Origin: G963691885 sp963691885
Lineage (GTDB): Bacteria; Pseudomonadota; Alphaproteobacteria; UBA8366; Aestuariispiraceae
Length of the DNA: 64,000 nt
Assembly: GCA_963691885.1 (NCBI GenBank)
Contig: OY829843.1
Location: forward strand, 2,480,001-2,544,000
Reading direction: 5' to 3'
The first letter of the stretch is position 1; the number at the start of each line of letters is the position of its first letter. Below the pieces are notes generated by a model that saw nothing but the letters and a program-made list of their open reading frames with translations, had not been told where the DNA came from and did not search any database. Made by a program: the position numbers and the translations under genes. This document shows positions 9,806-18,606 of the stretch, piece by piece.

Positions 9806-10501
9806 CTAGGCGGCCCAGTGAATTTCCAAAGGTACAATTGTCTGTCGCAAAACACCCCGGATCGGCATGGCCTCTGTCGGGCCGTCTGCCATTGCTTGTT
9901 TCAGAACCTGTTTCTTGCCTTCCCCCGCGATCAACAGGAACAGGCGCTTGCAGTTCATCAATGCCGGCAAAGTCAGGGTGATACGGGTTTGCGATTGAGA
10001 GGGGGGTGTCATAGCAAGGCAGACCTCGCCCCTGATCGCCCGCATCGCTTTTGGCAGTTCCGGCGCGTCCGGGAACAGCGAAGCCGTGTGCCCGTCATCA
10101 CCCATTCCCAGGATCACGCAATCAAAGGGCCGTTGCATGCTGCTGAGCCCTGCACCGAGCGCGGTTTCTGACTCCTGCGCAGACCGGTCAAAAACATAGA
10201 GCGGAATGAAATGGGCCGCGGCCGCGTTATTGATCAGCAGGGATTGGCGAACCAGGGCGGCATTGCTGGCCGGATCATCCTCCGGCACCCAGCGTTCGTC
10301 GGCCAGTGTGATCGTCACTTTTGACCAGTCGATATCTTTCTTTGACAGCTCATCGAACATCGGTTTGGGCGTGCGGCCCCCACTCACCACCAAAGAAGCC
10401 CGACCATTTTCGGAAATCCCGGTGGCAAGACAGATGGCAATGCGTTCTGCCAGCCCTGCCATCAACGCTGCCCGGTTTGTATGATCAATATGGTCGATCA
10501 T
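9806..10501 (-). CDS. pgl: 6-Phosphogluconolactonase
   Basis: A 231-residue protein of the glucosamine-6-phosphate isomerase/6-phosphogluconolactonase family, hydrolysing the lactone made by Zwf to 6-phosphogluconate. Conserved segments are LVVSGGRTPKPMF (about residues 37-49), ITLADERWVPEDDPASN (about 65-81) and the central VILGMGDDGHTASLFPD with the catalytic histidine. Length fits the bacterial DevB-type enzyme. It starts 10 bases after the zwf stop and is followed by edd 35 bases later, so the three successive steps are co-transcribed. The assignment is secure from sequence and context together. Confidence 0.95.
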   Translation of the reverse strand: MIDHIDHTNRAALMAGLAERIAICLATGISENGRASLVVSGGRTPKPMFDELSKKDIDWSKVTITLADERWVPEDDPASNAALVRQSLLINNAAAAHFIPLYVFDRSAQESETALGAGLSSMQRPFDCVILGMGDDGHTASLFPDAPELPKAMRAIRGEVCLAMTPPSQSQTRITLTLPALMNCKRLFLLIAGEGKKQVLKQAMADGPTEAMPIRGVLRQTIVPLEIHWAA

Positions 10502-10511
10502 TGTCGCATCC

Positions 10512-11978
10512 CTATTCGTGCCAGGTCCGGCCGTCCCGCTCGATCAGGGCGATAGCGGAGGAGGGACCCCAGGTTCCCGCGATATAGGGTTTGGGCTGGT
10601 CGGCGTTTTCTTCCCAGGTGGTCAGGATGGACTGGCTCCATTTCCAGGCGGCCTCGACCTCATCCCGGCGCATGAAGAGGGTCGGGTTGCCGCGAACCAC
10701 ATCCATCAACAATCGCTCATAGGCATCCGGAAAACGTTCGTCAAAGGCATCGGCGAAACTGAGATTGAGGGATGCTTCCCGCAAACGCAGGCCGCCGGGA
10801 CCGGGATCCTTGGTCATCAGGTGCATCCGAATACCCTCATCCGGTTGCAATCTGACGACCAGCCGGTTCTTGACCAGTTCACCGGCATTTCCAGCAAAAA
10901 TGGAATGCGGGATCGCGTGGAAGTGAATAACAATTTCTGAGATCTTCGCAGGCAGGCGTTTACCGGTACGCAGATAGAATGGAACACCGGCCCAACGCCA
11001 ATTGTCGATTTCGACTTTCAGGGCCACAAAAGTCTCTGTCTTGCTGTCTTCTGGGACGCCGGGTTCGTCCTTGTAGGACGGGACAGTGCTGGCATCCACG
11101 GCTCCTGCCTCGTATCGGCCTCGTACGGTTTTGGATGCGATTTCTGAAGGTTCTATCGGGCGCAGTGATCGCAAGACCTTCAGTTTTTCGTCGCGCACGG
11201 AATCCGCATCAATCCGGGCTGGTGGTTCCATTGCGACCAGGCAAAGCAGTTGAAGGAGATGGTTCTGGACCATGTCCCGCATGGCCCCAAATGCATCGTA
11301 GTAACTGCCGCGCCCTTCCAACCCGACGGTTTCCGCAACCGTGATCTGAACATGATCGATATGGGCAGCGTTCCACAAGGGTTCGAACATGGAGTTTGCA
11401 AACCGCAAGGCGAGAAGGTTTTGAACAGTTTCTTTTCCAAGATAATGGTCGATACGATAGACGCGGCTCTCATCGAAAACGGCGGCTATTTCGGCGTTCA
11501 GCGCTGTCGCACTTTCAAGGTCGCGTCCCAACGGCTTTTCAACAACAAGACGGCATAATTCACCCGACAGATCGACCGATTTCAGGCGCTGACAGATTGG
11601 TCCGAAAAACTGTGGTCCAACGGCGAGGTAGAAAACACAAACTGTTTTTTGTGCGTGGTCCAACCGCTCGGCCAGGTCTGGCCAGCCATCTTCCGCGTTC
11701 GCGTCGAGAGACATATAGTCGAGGCGGTTGAGAAAGGCAGCGAGCCTTTCAGGATCCCGATGGGTTTCATCGACAAAGGTCTCGATTGCCTCCTTCGCCT
11801 GTTGGCGAAAACCGTCCTGGCCCAAATCTGTTCTGGCCACGCCGATGATAGACGCGTCACCCGGCATTTGCCCTGCCAGATCGCGAAGATACAGGGCAGG
11901 CAGAAGTTTTCGGCGGGTAAGGTCACCGGTGGCGCCAAAAATGACGAGATTAAAGTTTTGAACGGGGATCGTTTCCAT
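10512..11978 (-). CDS. zwf: Glucose-6-phosphate 1-dehydrogenase
   Basis: A 488-residue enzyme oxidising glucose-6-phosphate with NAD(P)+ to 6-phosphogluconolactone. The Rossmann dinucleotide motif VIFGATGDLTRRKLLPALY is at about residues 12-30 and the substrate-binding active-site peptide RIDHYLGKETVQN at about residue 175. Length is normal for the bacterial family. It follows the PfkB-type kinase by about 30 bases and precedes pgl by 10. Expression is probably tied to the divergent ROK-family regulator, since the only sizeable upstream non-coding gap is the one between frk and that regulator. Confidence 0.96.
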   Translation of the reverse strand: METIPVQNFNLVIFGATGDLTRRKLLPALYLRDLAGQMPGDASIIGVARTDLGQDGFRQQAKEAIETFVDETHRDPERLAAFLNRLDYMSLDANAEDGWPDLAERLDHAQKTVCVFYLAVGPQFFGPICQRLKSVDLSGELCRLVVEKPLGRDLESATALNAEIAAVFDESRVYRIDHYLGKETVQNLLALRFANSMFEPLWNAAHIDHVQITVAETVGLEGRGSYYDAFGAMRDMVQNHLLQLLCLVAMEPPARIDADSVRDEKLKVLRSLRPIEPSEIASKTVRGRYEAGAVDASTVPSYKDEPGVPEDSKTETFVALKVEIDNWRWAGVPFYLRTGKRLPAKISEIVIHFHAIPHSIFAGNAGELVKNRLVVRLQPDEGIRMHLMTKDPGPGGLRLREASLNLSFADAFDERFPDAYERLLMDVVRGNPTLFMRRDEVEAAWKWSQSILTTWEENADQPKPYIAGTWGPSSAIALIERDGRTWHE

Positions 11979-12008
11979 ATCTTAATCCTGATGAACGATG
12001 GGATCGAA

Positions 12009-12950
12009 TTAGTCGGTGGGGAAGCCCTTGATTTCAGCGCGTCTTGGCATGTCCGCGCCGCGCCGTGAACAGGTGATTGCCGAGGCCTGACCCGCAAAAC
12101 CCAGAAGGTCTTCAAGTTCCGCCACTTCGAGAGTTGAAAGTTTTGATCTGTTGTTCCAGCCATTCTCGACAACACGGGCTAGAAGCGCTGCCTGGAACGT
12201 GTCCCCGGCACCAACGCTGTCGACCATGGTGATTGGCGTTGCCGGAACTGTTGCGACACCCGTGTTTGACCAGGCGCGGGACCCTTCACCCCCATTTGTC
12301 ACGATGGTCAGGGAAACACCCTTTCCCTGACAAAGTTCTGCAAATCCCTCCGCGGTGATGCCTGGCATCAAAAGTTCTAGGTCCTCTTGAGAGATCTTGA
12401 TGATGGCCACATGGGGCAAAATCACATCAAACGCGTTTCGCCACATATCCACCGATGGTTCGACATTCAGGCGGATATTCGGGTCGTAACTTACTAAGCG
12501 GCGATCCCCCTCTCGGGCGACCAGATGCTGCAGGGTTGGTCCAACCGGGGACACAATTGTTGAAAAAGAGCCGATGTGGATGATGCCAATATCCGCGCCC
12601 AATTCAGGGATATCCTGCCGGTCGAAGGTTCGATCCGCTGCGCCCTCGCCATAGAAGGAATAGGCCGGCCCCCCTACGGCGTCGAGGCCCACAAGCGATA
12701 ATGTGGTCCGGCCTGTCTTGCGGGCGGTATAGGCCCTGCCGACGCCTTCCTTGGCGATAACATCCATCAGTTTGCTGCCCATGAAATCGGTCGATACGCC
12801 GCTCATGAACTCAACCCGTTGCCCTAGGCGCGCCAGACCAACCGCTACGTTAAACGGAGAGCCGCCCGGAACGGCGTCGAGTTTCATGGTAGCCCCGTCT
12901 TGTCCGGCAACGAATATGTCGAACAGGGCCTCTCCACAGATCAGGAACAT
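12009..12950 (-). CDS. PfkB-family sugar kinase, probably fructokinase
   Basis: A 313-residue ribokinase-fold kinase. The N-terminal CGEALFDIF and the sugar-binding VPGGSPFNVAVGLARLG match fructokinases; the C-terminal anion-hole signature is DSVGAGDTFQAALL, with the catalytic Asp in GAGD. It is the first gene of the operon that continues with zwf, pgl and edd. In that context it would make fructose-6-phosphate that is isomerised into the Entner-Doudoroff route. Fructokinase is the best guess, but 2-keto-3-deoxygluconate kinase and other PfkB kinases cannot be ruled out by eye. A divergent ROK regulator starts 153 bases away and shares the promoter region. Confidence 0.85.
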   Translation of the reverse strand: MFLICGEALFDIFVAGQDGATMKLDAVPGGSPFNVAVGLARLGQRVEFMSGVSTDFMGSKLMDVIAKEGVGRAYTARKTGRTTLSLVGLDAVGGPAYSFYGEGAADRTFDRQDIPELGADIGIIHIGSFSTIVSPVGPTLQHLVAREGDRRLVSYDPNIRLNVEPSVDMWRNAFDVILPHVAIIKISQEDLELLMPGITAEGFAELCQGKGVSLTIVTNGGEGSRAWSNTGVATVPATPITMVDSVGAGDTFQAALLARVVENGWNNRSKLSTLEVAELEDLLGFAGQASAITCSRRGADMPRRAEIKGFPTD

Positions 12951-13103
12951 GGCAATGGACCCGGATGCGTTATTGATTAGAGATGTCCTATTGATGATGG
13001 CAAATCATGATGCTGTCAATAAATTCATTCAATTGACTTATTATTGAAATGGGGAAAAAGTGTCGTAAATGGGCGCGGATGCCTAAAGAATGGAAATATC
13101 GGG
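12951..13103. promoter_or_regulatory. Divergent promoter region frk operon / ROK regulator, with inverted repeat
   Basis: This AT-rich stretch separates the divergent kinase operon and ROK gene. An inverted repeat TCAATAA at 13016-13022 and TTATTGA at 13041-13047 is spaced by 18 bases. ROK repressors of the NagC/Mlc type bind AT-rich palindromes of comparable size, so it is a reasonable operator candidate; binding itself is inference. A TTGACT at 13033-13038 could serve as a -35 element towards the ROK gene. Confidence 0.45.
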
Positions 13104-14330
13104 ATGGAAAAGCAGGTGAAACCTGTCAGAGCGGGTCGACCACCCAGTGGCCTTGAAGCACTGTTGCAGCAAGCAGGGCCAGGGACAAATAAAGACGGTA
13201 TGCGCCTCGCGAACGAGCGGTTGATCCTGTCTCTACTCCGATCTCACCGTGAACTTCCCAAGGCCGAGATCGCCCGGATAACCGGTCTTTCCGCCCAGAC
13301 GATCACTGTTATCATGAAGCGGTTGGACAAAGCCGGCTTGACCCGGAAACTGGCCCCCGTCCGTGGCAAGGTGGGGCAGCCCTCCGTGCCGATGGCCCTC
13401 AATCCAGACGGGGCGTTTACAATCGGTATGAAGATCGGACGGCGCAGCGCCAATCTGTTGCTGGTAGATTTTACCGGTCGGATTCGGGCGAAGGAAAGAT
13501 TGGGATATACATATCCCGATCCCAAAAGAATTCTGAAGTTTGCGAAGGATAAATTACCTAGATTGGTCGATGCCCTGCAAAAGCGGCGACGGTCCCGCCT
13601 GATCGGAATGGGTGTTGCCTATCCATTTGAGATCTGGAACTGGCACCGGGAAGTAGGGGCCGGTGAGGCTGAGTTACAGGCCTGGCGCGATTTTGATCTG
13701 AAGGCAGCGCTGGAAGAAATCGCACCCTGTCCCGTGATGATCTGCAACGATGGAACCGCCGCCTGTTCGGCGGAGTTGGTGCTCGGGGACGGGTCAGGCT
13801 ATGACGGGTTTCTTCATATCTTCATCGGGTATTTTATCGGTGGCGGAATGGTGCTGGATGGCGTTCTCCTCAACGGGCGAAACGGAAATGTCGGCGCGGT
13901 CGGGTCCATGCCAATTGGTCGGGCGGGTTCTGATCCGCAGGGAACGCAACTCATTCAGCATGCATCTTTGCATTGCCTGGAAACGGCCTTTGCCGGCGAT
14001 CAGAAGCGGCTGGACCTGTTAAAACGCCCGGATGAGGATTGGCAGGCCATGGGGCATGATCTGTCCAAATGGATAGCGCGCGCGGCGATTGTTCTTGCCC
14101 CGGCGATTGTATCCGCCGCCTCACTTCTGGATCTGGAGGCAGTGTTTATCGACGGGGCCTTCCCTGATGAAATTCGCACGGAATTATGCAAGGCGGTTCG
14201 GGCTGAGACGGAAACGCTGGATCTGCGCGGCGTCAGCCCTTTTGGAATTCGTGAAGGGACGATCGGGTTTGAAGGGCGAGCGCTGGGCGGAGCATGTTTG
14301 CCCTTCCTCTCCACATTCGGCCACGCATGA
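13104..14330 (+). CDS. ROK-family transcriptional regulator
   Basis: About 408 residues from the ATG at 13104; the frame is open further upstream but that leader is not conserved-looking. An N-terminal winged helix-turn-helix (PKAEIARITGLSAQTITVIM, about residues 50-69) is followed by a ROK sugar-kinase-like domain with the phosphate-binding motif VMICNDGTAACSAEL and GGGMVLDGVLLNGRNGNVG. The classical ROK zinc-binding CxCGxxGC motif is not obvious after that point, so kinase activity is unlikely and it should act as a sugar-responsive repressor or activator. It is divergent from frk-zwf-pgl-edd and convergent with xylulokinase, so both are plausible targets. The effector cannot be read from sequence. 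Confidence 0.88.
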   Translation: MEKQVKPVRAGRPPSGLEALLQQAGPGTNKDGMRLANERLILSLLRSHRELPKAEIARITGLSAQTITVIMKRLDKAGLTRKLAPVRGKVGQPSVPMALNPDGAFTIGMKIGRRSANLLLVDFTGRIRAKERLGYTYPDPKRILKFAKDKLPRLVDALQKRRRSRLIGMGVAYPFEIWNWHREVGAGEAELQAWRDFDLKAALEEIAPCPVMICNDGTAACSAELVLGDGSGYDGFLHIFIGYFIGGGMVLDGVLLNGRNGNVGAVGSMPIGRAGSDPQGTQLIQHASLHCLETAFAGDQKRLDLLKRPDEDWQAMGHDLSKWIARAAIVLAPAIVSAASLLDLEAVFIDGAFPDEIRTELCKAVRAETETLDLRGVSPFGIREGTIGFEGRALGGACLPFLSTFGHA

Positions 14331-14336
14331 CCAAAA

Positions 14337-15785
14337 TCAAGAGAGGACTGGAACCAGTGAGCGATAGCGCGCCAGGCGATCCTGATAATATGATCGGTTG
14401 ACCGCATTTGGCGTAATCTCGTCGCGGGTCTTGACTGGCTGACAGATTTCGGACGGGTCCGCCCGTTCTGAGGCCGCAAGCCCAAGACGTGCTGCCCCAA
14501 AGGCGGCCCCCTGTTCCATGTTTTCGGGCCGCTGCAATATCAGTCCGGTGGCGTCTGAGATAATCTGGAGCCACAGGTCGGACTGCGCCCCACCGCCAAT
14601 GACATAGAGTTTCGTGTTGCTGATCCCAGTCAGTCCCAGGGCTTTTGCGCAATCGGCCATTCCAAAAGCCACGCCTTCCAGAACCGCGCGGGCCAGATCT
14701 TCGCGTTCATGGGACATGCTAAGGCCGCTGAACCCACCCGCAGCATGGGCCAGATTATGTGGGGTGCGCTCACCGGACAGATAGGGATGAAAAATCGGTG
14801 CTTCCGTTCCAGCGTGTGGAAGTTGGCTCTGGATCTGGTCCACCATGACGGATGATTTCATGTTCAGCAGACGGGCAAGCCAGTTCACACTGTCGCCCGC
14901 CGCCAGCATGACGCCCATCTGATGCCAGGTATCGGGCACGGCGTGACAGAATGAATGAACAGCTTCACTGGTGTTCGGCGTGTAACTTGATTGAGACAGG
15001 AAAAGAACACCGGACGTGCCCAGGGATAGAAACCCTGTTCCGGGCACGACCGCCCCGACGCCGCAGGCAGACGCCGCATTGTCGCCGGCACCGCCCGCGA
15101 CGACAGGCGTGCCCGTCATCCCCCATCTCTCGCAGAGCGGCTTGCGCAATTTGCCGCCAGGCTCACTACCCTCGACCAGTTGGGGCACGGCTGCACTATC
15201 CAGGCCTGTTGCACTCAACAGTGATGCAGACCAGTCCCTGCCACCAACGTCCAGCCAGAGTGTTCCCGCACTGTCAGACATGTCCGAAATATACTCACCG
15301 GTCAGTTGAAGGCGGATATAGTCTTTCGGCAGAAGAACCTTTGCCACTGCTTCAAACAGGTCGGGCTCGTTCTCACGAACCCATTCCAGTTTGGGTGCGG
15401 TGAAACCCGGCATGACAATGTTGCCACCAATCCCGCGGAAGGGGGCACGCTTTTCCAAAACCTCGCATTGGGCATGAGACCGTGTATCGTTCCACAGGAT
15501 ACAGGGCCTCAAAACCTGATCGGACTTGTCCAGCAAAGTTGCGCCATGCATCTGGCCGGACAGACCGATACCTCGAACAGCGGCCATATCCTGTGGTCTG
15601 TCATTTGCCAAGTCGTCCAGCGTCTGGAGGACGGCATTCCACCAATCTTCAGGGTTCTGTTCCGACCAACCGGGATAGGGGCGCTGAACGTCAAGCGCAG
15701 CGTGCGCAGTTGCTGTAATCGTCTGGTCGCGATCCATCAGGACGGTCTTGACCCCTGACGTTCCGATATCGATACCAATCCACAT
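14337..15785 (-). CDS. xylB: Xylulokinase
   Basis: A FGGY-family carbohydrate kinase of about 482 residues from the ATG at 15785 (MWIGIDIGTSGVKT); the open frame extends 17 codons further but lacks a credible start context. The N-terminal phosphate-binding motif IDIGTSGVKTVLMD, the substrate region GLSGQMHGATLLD and the C-terminal VIGGGAQSDLWLQIISD are typical for D-xylulose kinases, which make xylulose-5-phosphate. No xylose isomerase or transporter is in the window, so it stands alone between the ROK regulator and the nickel permease. Other FGGY pentulose kinases remain possible, but the GQMHG motif favours XylB. Confidence 0.9.
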   Translation of the reverse strand: MWIGIDIGTSGVKTVLMDRDQTITATAHAALDVQRPYPGWSEQNPEDWWNAVLQTLDDLANDRPQDMAAVRGIGLSGQMHGATLLDKSDQVLRPCILWNDTRSHAQCEVLEKRAPFRGIGGNIVMPGFTAPKLEWVRENEPDLFEAVAKVLLPKDYIRLQLTGEYISDMSDSAGTLWLDVGGRDWSASLLSATGLDSAAVPQLVEGSEPGGKLRKPLCERWGMTGTPVVAGGAGDNAASACGVGAVVPGTGFLSLGTSGVLFLSQSSYTPNTSEAVHSFCHAVPDTWHQMGVMLAAGDSVNWLARLLNMKSSVMVDQIQSQLPHAGTEAPIFHPYLSGERTPHNLAHAAGGFSGLSMSHEREDLARAVLEGVAFGMADCAKALGLTGISNTKLYVIGGGAQSDLWLQIISDATGLILQRPENMEQGAAFGAARLGLAASERADPSEICQPVKTRDEITPNAVNRSYYQDRLARYRSLVPVLS

Positions 15786-15843
15786 AGTTGGTGTGTCCCC
15801 GAATGCGCAAACCATGCCGCCGGGGTATGCGGGCAAGACTGCG

Positions 15844-16563
15844 CTATAACAGTTCCATCGCGACTGCGCCGGTCTCTGCCATTACATTGATGCCAAGGCC
15901 GATGGCCAGGGCAGCGGCCCCAAGCGACAGACCATTGTGAATCCATTTGGCCCGGCGTTCAATGGCGTGGAGCGGCGAGGCCGCCACAAAGGAGAGCGCG
16001 GCCATCCCCAGAACAGAGCCGAGACCAAAGAGCGCTATGTAGGAAAGCGCGACCATGGCATCTTGAGTTGCAGCAACCGCAAGTGCCAGCAGTCCGGCTG
16101 AACCGGCGGCGCCATGAATCAACCCGATAACCAATGCCCGCAAAGGAAATGGTTTATGGGTGTGTTGATGGGCGTCCTGATCATGCGGGATCTTTGATCC
16201 CTGTTCGTGACTATGCGCGTGAAGATGGGGTCGCCCTTCGCCATGATCATGCAGATGAAAATGGACCCGCTTCTTTCGCATGCGGTAGAGGACATCGGCA
16301 CCCAACAAGACCAGCATGATGCCGACCCCAAATTCAAGTGCAGCGGCCCTTTCCTCGGTCAGGCTGAACCCCAGCAGGATAACGGTGACACCAATCGCAA
16401 ATAGGGTGATTGTATGACCCAATCCCCAGACGGCCCCACGCAGGACAAGACCACGTTTAGTTGTGCCTTTTTCCGCCATCATGGTCCCGACAGCGGCGAT
16501 GTGGTCGGCCTCCAGCGCGTGATGCATACCGATCAGAAATCCGAGCGCCAGAAACCCTTCCAT
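15844..16563 (-). CDS. Nickel/cobalt permease-like membrane protein with His-rich loop
   Basis: About 239 residues from the ATG at 16563, preceded by GGGGAAAG. It is an integral inner-membrane protein with several hydrophobic segments. The HHALEADHIAAV stretch fits the HX4DH nickel-binding signature of NiCoT/UreH-type permeases. Between two membrane segments, about residues 101-136 hold 12 histidines (for example HFHLHDH and LHAHSH), a loop often seen in nickel or cobalt transporters. Nickel uptake for the urease encoded 23 kb away is a sensible but unproven role. Its stop lies 58 bases upstream of the xylB start on the same strand. Confidence 0.82.
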   Translation of the reverse strand: MEGFLALGFLIGMHHALEADHIAAVGTMMAEKGTTKRGLVLRGAVWGLGHTITLFAIGVTVILLGFSLTEERAAALEFGVGIMLVLLGADVLYRMRKKRVHFHLHDHGEGRPHLHAHSHEQGSKIPHDQDAHQHTHKPFPLRALVIGLIHGAAGSAGLLALAVAATQDAMVALSYIALFGLGSVLGMAALSFVAASPLHAIERRAKWIHNGLSLGAAALAIGLGINVMAETGAVAMELL

Positions 16564-16647
16564 GTCTTTCCCCAATTGGTAATGCAATGTGAAACCAGGC
16601 GACACCAATGGGTCGTTTCAAGGCGTGTTGCAACCGGAAAGACGAGA

Positions 16648-17505
16648 CTATTTCGGGGCGGTTTCCCGCCATAACCCACGCGCTGTTTCGGCAATGGAAA
16701 GGGCCTCATCCCAGCGGCTTGAGAGTTCCTTTCCATCCGCGCCTGTCATGGCGTATTCGGGTGGTCCCAACTCACACAGAAAGACCAGGTCGCCCTCGCT
16801 GTTCCGGGCCCGCCAGTCTTCAAAGCCGCTGCGCCAGAACCCGTGGAAGAGTTCGACCCATTTTTGGTGTTGCGGAAAATCGATCTGCAACTGGATCTGC
16901 TGTCGGCTTGCGACCCGCCCCTGAAAGCTGTCACAGCGTGCGATGCAGCGTTGGATCAGGCCGCGCTCCGTCGGGCTAAGGGGCAGCTTGAACTCGCGAT
17001 CCACGATGTAATGCGAGAAATCCCCGGCGAGACGCATTTCGGGAACGGCATCCAAAAGACCAAGCGTGAAGAAGAGGTCATTGGTGATGCAGTTTCGGTG
17101 GGTCTCAAAATGGACAGGCATTTCCTCTTCGAGGCTCATCTCAATCCAGCGCCTAATGACGGGAATTGCACCCTCGACGGTCAGGGGGAACACCTGACCC
17201 ACCACATTCACATAAGGCGAGCCGAAGTCCCGCGCCATGATCAGCGTTTCGCGGAGATGCTCAACGGTTTTCGGAAAGGCGACGATTAAAGGGGTCAGAC
17301 CTTCGCGCTCCATATGGGGACGGACCTCGAACGCGGTCTCAACATCTGCCGCCCCCAGATCAATGGCCAGCCCGTCATAACCGGCATCCGCCACCATGCC
17401 GCAAACCCGGTCATAGGGCAGGATTTCCCCGCTCTGGTCGTGCGGTTGCATGGCCCAAAGGGACTGGAAGACCTTCAGGGATGGCCCCTGTGTCTCGCTG
17501 CTCAT
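16648..17505 (-). CDS. Sugar phosphate isomerase/epimerase-like TIM-barrel protein
   Basis: A 285-residue protein of the xylose-isomerase-like/AP-endonuclease-2 TIM-barrel family. Visible features are the strands DGLAIDLGAADV and SPYVNVVGQVFP, and candidate metal-binding acids and histidines in VHFETHRN, AGDFSHYI and FLCELGPPEY. Such proteins isomerise or epimerise sugars, inositols or hydroxy acids using a divalent metal; the substrate is not recognisable here. Its ATG overlaps the stop of the upstream fatty-acid desaturase by four bases, so the two are translationally coupled, an unusual pairing that hints at a shared, possibly lipid- or polyol-related, pathway. Confidence 0.72.
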   Translation of the reverse strand: MSSETQGPSLKVFQSLWAMQPHDQSGEILPYDRVCGMVADAGYDGLAIDLGAADVETAFEVRPHMEREGLTPLIVAFPKTVEHLRETLIMARDFGSPYVNVVGQVFPLTVEGAIPVIRRWIEMSLEEEMPVHFETHRNCITNDLFFTLGLLDAVPEMRLAGDFSHYIVDREFKLPLSPTERGLIQRCIARCDSFQGRVASRQQIQLQIDFPQHQKWVELFHGFWRSGFEDWRARNSEGDLVFLCELGPPEYAMTGADGKELSSRWDEALSIAETARGLWRETAPK

Positions 17506-18497
17506 GCGTTTTCCAGGCGATGCACGCCGCCGCCCTGTCTGGGAACGATCCAGACTTCGTTATAGGGATATTGATCTTCGGATTTTCGGGCGAGCATTCT
17601 GATCACTTCAATCTGAAACTCGATCCATCCCATCGCGTATGGTTCTGATCCACCGGCGCGCATTTCGGCATCCAGCTCTTTCAACCGCCAGAACGGAACA
17701 CCCGGATAGGTGTGGTGCGCGGTGTGATAGGGCATCTGCCAGCACAGCCAGCGCATGACAGCATTGGTCTTTGTGCTGCGCGTGTTTTCCAGAATGGTGT
17801 CGCCATGGGTGAGGCCAAGATGCTCAATCGTATTCTGTAACTGGTGCACGGGCTTCATGATCACCATGGGGGCCAGCCACATGATCACGGCGGCCCAGGA
17901 CTGTGTTGCGATTGAGACAAGCGCGATGGCCGTATAGCCCGCCATATGCCAGCGCCCTTCCCGAATGATCTCTGCATGTTTGCCAGGCCGGATATAAGGC
18001 TCGATAACCTGACCTCTGCAAAACCGGATAATGCGGGCGACTCTTGTCACCCAATAGGTCGGTCCCCAAAACCACAAAAGATAACTGGTCAGCGTGTAGG
18101 GTTCGCGCGCCAGTTCACCGTCTTTTTCCCAATTCTGTGTGTATGAATGGTGGGCAGCGTGCTGGTTCTTGTCAAAGTCCCTTGGAAAGATCATCAGAAA
18201 CCCGAAGAGGCGACCGAAAAACTCATTGGCGGGTTTACTGGCAAACACAGTCCAATGGGACAATTCATGCTGTCCGGCGTAGAGGAAGTTCAGGAGAATG
18301 CCGTGGATCATGAAAACCGGAACGGCCCACCAGGTGCCCCAGGTCATCCAGAGTGCTGTGCCGGAGACACCAATCGCGCCAAGATGAGACCCGACCTGCA
18401 GCGCACCACGCCAGTTTGACCGTTTCATCAATTCGCGCAGACGCTTGGCCTCAATCACCGGTTTTTTGTCGTAAGACTCCGCCAGTTCGCCATCCAT
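17502..18497 (-). CDS. Membrane fatty-acid desaturase family protein
   Basis: A 331-residue membrane di-iron desaturase/hydroxylase. Three histidine clusters are present: HELSH (about residue 113), HAAHH (about 150) and HTAHH (about 264), spaced by hydrophobic segments as in acyl-lipid and sphingolipid-type desaturases. The start ATG follows a good AAGGAG Shine-Dalgarno. It is the first gene of a two-gene unit with the TIM-barrel isomerase-like gene (four-base overlap) and is divergent from a LysR regulator 109 bases away, which may control it. The family also includes carotenoid and alkane-type hydroxylases, so the substrate is undetermined. Confidence 0.83.
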   Translation of the reverse strand: MDGELAESYDKKPVIEAKRLRELMKRSNWRGALQVGSHLGAIGVSGTALWMTWGTWWAVPVFMIHGILLNFLYAGQHELSHWTVFASKPANEFFGRLFGFLMIFPRDFDKNQHAAHHSYTQNWEKDGELAREPYTLTSYLLWFWGPTYWVTRVARIIRFCRGQVIEPYIRPGKHAEIIREGRWHMAGYTAIALVSIATQSWAAVIMWLAPMVIMKPVHQLQNTIEHLGLTHGDTILENTRSTKTNAVMRWLCWQMPYHTAHHTYPGVPFWRLKELDAEMRAGGSEPYAMGWIEFQIEVIRMLARKSEDQYPYNEVWIVPRQGGGVHRLENA

Positions 18498-18606
18498 GAC
18501 CCACTCCTTATCAAATTCTGACGGGACAAAGTATCACAAGAAAAATAACTGGAAAGCGACAAGATTTCAGGTTTAAGGTGAATTAAATTCATCTAAGGAG
18601 TCTCTT

